Of a DNA stretch of 64,000 nucleotides, positions 62,727-64,000 are shown one piece after another. The DNA is from Exiguobacterium acetylicum (GTDB lineage: Bacteria; Bacillota; Bacilli; Exiguobacteriales; Exiguobacteriaceae), in the NCBI RefSeq assembly GCF_019890935.1, contig NZ_CP082333.1, positions 1,266,001 through 1,330,000 of the forward strand, written 5' to 3'. Numbering within the stretch: position 1 is the stretch's first letter; each line of letters opens with the position of its first letter. Below the pieces are notes generated by a model. It had not been told where the DNA came from and did not search any database. It was given only the letters and a program-made list of their open reading frames with translations. The position numbers were made by a program, and so were the translations under genes.

Positions 62727-64000
62727 ATGAGAAACGAAAGCAAATGGATCCGATATGGCATTTTAAGCGGGGAAGTCATCGAGGAACCGACATGGTCAGC
62801 TTGCGTACAAGATGTCATGCAACGAGCGGGTCAACAAGAAGTGACGGATGAAGAGATTCTCGATTGGATCGAAGAAGCAAAACAGCGTCATGCACCACTT
62901 GACGATCATGGGATGGAAGCATTGTTTGATCCAAGAAGACAAGCGTTACCCTATCACCTGTTTGACGGGTATGTCCGAGGTATCGTTCGTATGATGAATG
63001 AACTTGGGATTTTGACAAGTTCCTGTTGTGACGGTCACGGTAAACGAGCTGCTCGGGTTTATACGCAGGATTTGCTGACGAACCAGCAACGGTATTTGCT
63101 TCGTTTAGCGGCAGACGCAGTTCCAGGGTTGACCGTGTCCTTACAAAGTCGGTGGATTCAACTTGAAGTGAGAGAGCAACGTTCGCTGTTGCTGGATTTA
63201 GCGGAAGTCTTATACCGCATCAAACAAGACGCATCAACGATACAAGGGCTGGAGTTGCAACGCTTCAGAAAGCGTCTGCTAAGATGGCTCGCTATTCCTG
63301 GACAAAGCAGAAGGGAACAGATGGTTCGTAGTCGCGTACAACAGGCAGTTCGCCGGTTTGCTGACGATTCTTTTGTCGATGAAAAAGGGAACCTGCTCGT
63401 GACCTACCATCAAGGGGAAGGACCGGTCATTTTATTATCGGCACATCTCGATACCGTCGAACGTATCGATTCGTACCGGACGCTTTTTCAGGAAGGAACA
63501 ATCTTAACGAGCTCAAACGGGATTCTTGGGGCAGATGATCGAGCGGGCATCGCTGCGATTCTTGAACTCATGGAACGCGTCCCAGCGACTGACTTCCGCG
63601 GAACGATCAAGCTCGCTTTTTCAGTCGAAGAAGAAATCGGTTGTCGTGGTGCAGAAGCAATGGATGCGTCGTTTTTAGAGGACGTCCACGCAGCAATCGT
63701 CTTTGATCGCCGCGGTACACGCGACATTATAACAGGTTGTTATGGCGAGTTTGATTTTTGTGAGGAGGCTTTTGGCGCATGTTTTGAGCAAGCCGGTCTG
63801 TTGAGTAGTATGCCGGATTGGCGAACGACACGGTACGGAGGAAGCAGTGATGCGAAACTATTCGCGCTGCGAGCTATTCCAGCTGTCAACTTGTCCGTCG
63901 GCTATCTGCATGAGCATACGGATTTTGAACAGGTTGATTTTGCAGCGACGCTCGAAACCGTCCGTTTGGTCGAAACGTTACTCCATCATCGGCTGCTCGA
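62727..64000 (+). CDS. M20-family metallopeptidase with N-terminal extension (3' end outside window)
   Basis: 424 codons are visible before the edge; no stop is reached. Residues from about 225 form an M20 peptidase: SAHLDTV, LGADDRAGIAA, VEEEIGCRGA, FDRRGT, YGGSSDAKLF and the terminal HEHTDFEQVDF are the zinc- and substrate-binding blocks. The first 220 residues are extra; they contain ILTSSCCDGHGKRAARVY and are not found in ordinary peptidase T-like enzymes. The frame is continuous from ATG 62727, behind AAGGAG at 62711-62716, so the fusion is not a reading artefact. Likely an aminopeptidase or carboxypeptidase; the role of the extension is unknown. Confidence 0.85.
   Translation, partial: MRNESKWIRYGILSGEVIEEPTWSACVQDVMQRAGQQEVTDEEILDWIEEAKQRHAPLDDHGMEALFDPRRQALPYHLFDGYVRGIVRMMNELGILTSSCCDGHGKRAARVYTQDLLTNQQRYLLRLAADAVPGLTVSLQSRWIQLEVREQRSLLLDLAEVLYRIKQDASTIQGLELQRFRKRLLRWLAIPGQSRREQMVRSRVQQAVRRFADDSFVDEKGNLLVTYHQGEGPVILLSAHLDTVERIDSYRTLFQEGTILTSSNGILGADDRAGIAAILELMERVPATDFRGTIKLAFSVEEEIGCRGAEAMDASFLEDVHAAIVFDRRGTRDIITGCYGEFDFCEEAFGACFEQAGLLSSMPDWRTTRYGGSSDAKLFALRAIPAVNLSVGYLHEHTDFEQVDFAATLETVRLVETLLHHRLL

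Noticed and set aside
1-64000. CRISPR arrays, insertion sequences, prophage and tRNA genes
   Set aside because: No regularly spaced repeats, transposase or phage motifs, or tRNA cloverleaf patterns were seen.

Overview
The window looks like chromosomal DNA of a low-to-moderate GC Gram-positive (Bacillota, class Bacilli). Signs are strong AGGAGG-type ribosome binding sites throughout, a type B (Bacillus-type) RNase P RNA next to a ypsC-like methyltransferase gene, CcpA-type cre sites, lipobox signal peptides, an Asp23/AmaP stress operon and a Zur-box-controlled COG0523 GTPase. The gene mix suggests Exiguobacterium or a close relative; that genus call is inference. I see no insertion sequence, prophage, CRISPR array or tRNA.

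Layout. (1) 1-10670: a sugar-uptake and phosphorolysis locus with a GH3 beta-glucosidase (cut by the window edge), a GH94 phosphorylase of the 1,2-beta-oligoglucan type, a GH13 alpha-glucosidase, a LacI regulator, a solute-binding lipoprotein and two permeases. (2) 10804-12490: a DrrA/DrrB-like ABC exporter. (3) 12554-15509: a three-gene operon resembling a stripped-down YdaK/YdaM/YdaJ exopolysaccharide system, with a degenerate GGDEF membrane protein, a processive GT2 synthase and a GH8-like hydrolase. (4) 15562-22530, minus strand: Asp23/DUF2273/AmaP behind a SigB-like promoter, then an amino-acid permease, a propeller-like protein, DedA, a YuiF-type transporter and a beta-carbonic anhydrase. 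(5) 22531-25461: adhE behind an upstream region with three Rex/FNR-like palindromes and a cre. (6) 25653-34964: a membrane protein, a large secreted 5'-nucleotidase/cyclic phosphodiesterase, a LysR/PanE-like/acetoacetate-decarboxylase module, GrpB, DinB and an alpha/beta hydrolase.

(7) 34965-40800: interspersed repeats with a perfect 20-bp stem, a Zur-controlled YciC/ZagA-like GTPase, cardiolipin synthase and a cre-controlled GH31 alpha-glucosidase. (8) 40802-44341: an SMI1-type protein, DUF1643, a lytic transglycosylase, a CPBP protease and an orphan. (9) 44755-50415: a six-gene ABC cluster with two ATPases, three membrane subunits and one exported beta-rich protein. (10) 50507-56144: several unrecognised genes, small DUF2922 and DUF1659 genes, a YugO-like K+ channel and a secreted subtilase. 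(11) 56266-64000: rnpB, ypsC-like, an AT-richer patch of unknown and SMI1-type genes, a TPR-like protein, and an unusual N-terminally extended M20 peptidase running off the end.

How it fits together. The first locus would import beta-1,2-gluco-oligosaccharides and cleave them by phosphorolysis and hydrolysis, under LacI and CcpA control. cre sites also precede adhE and the GH31 gene, so carbon and redox state appear to link several operons here. Start codons were chosen by ribosome binding site, so several proteins are given shorter than their longest open frame.
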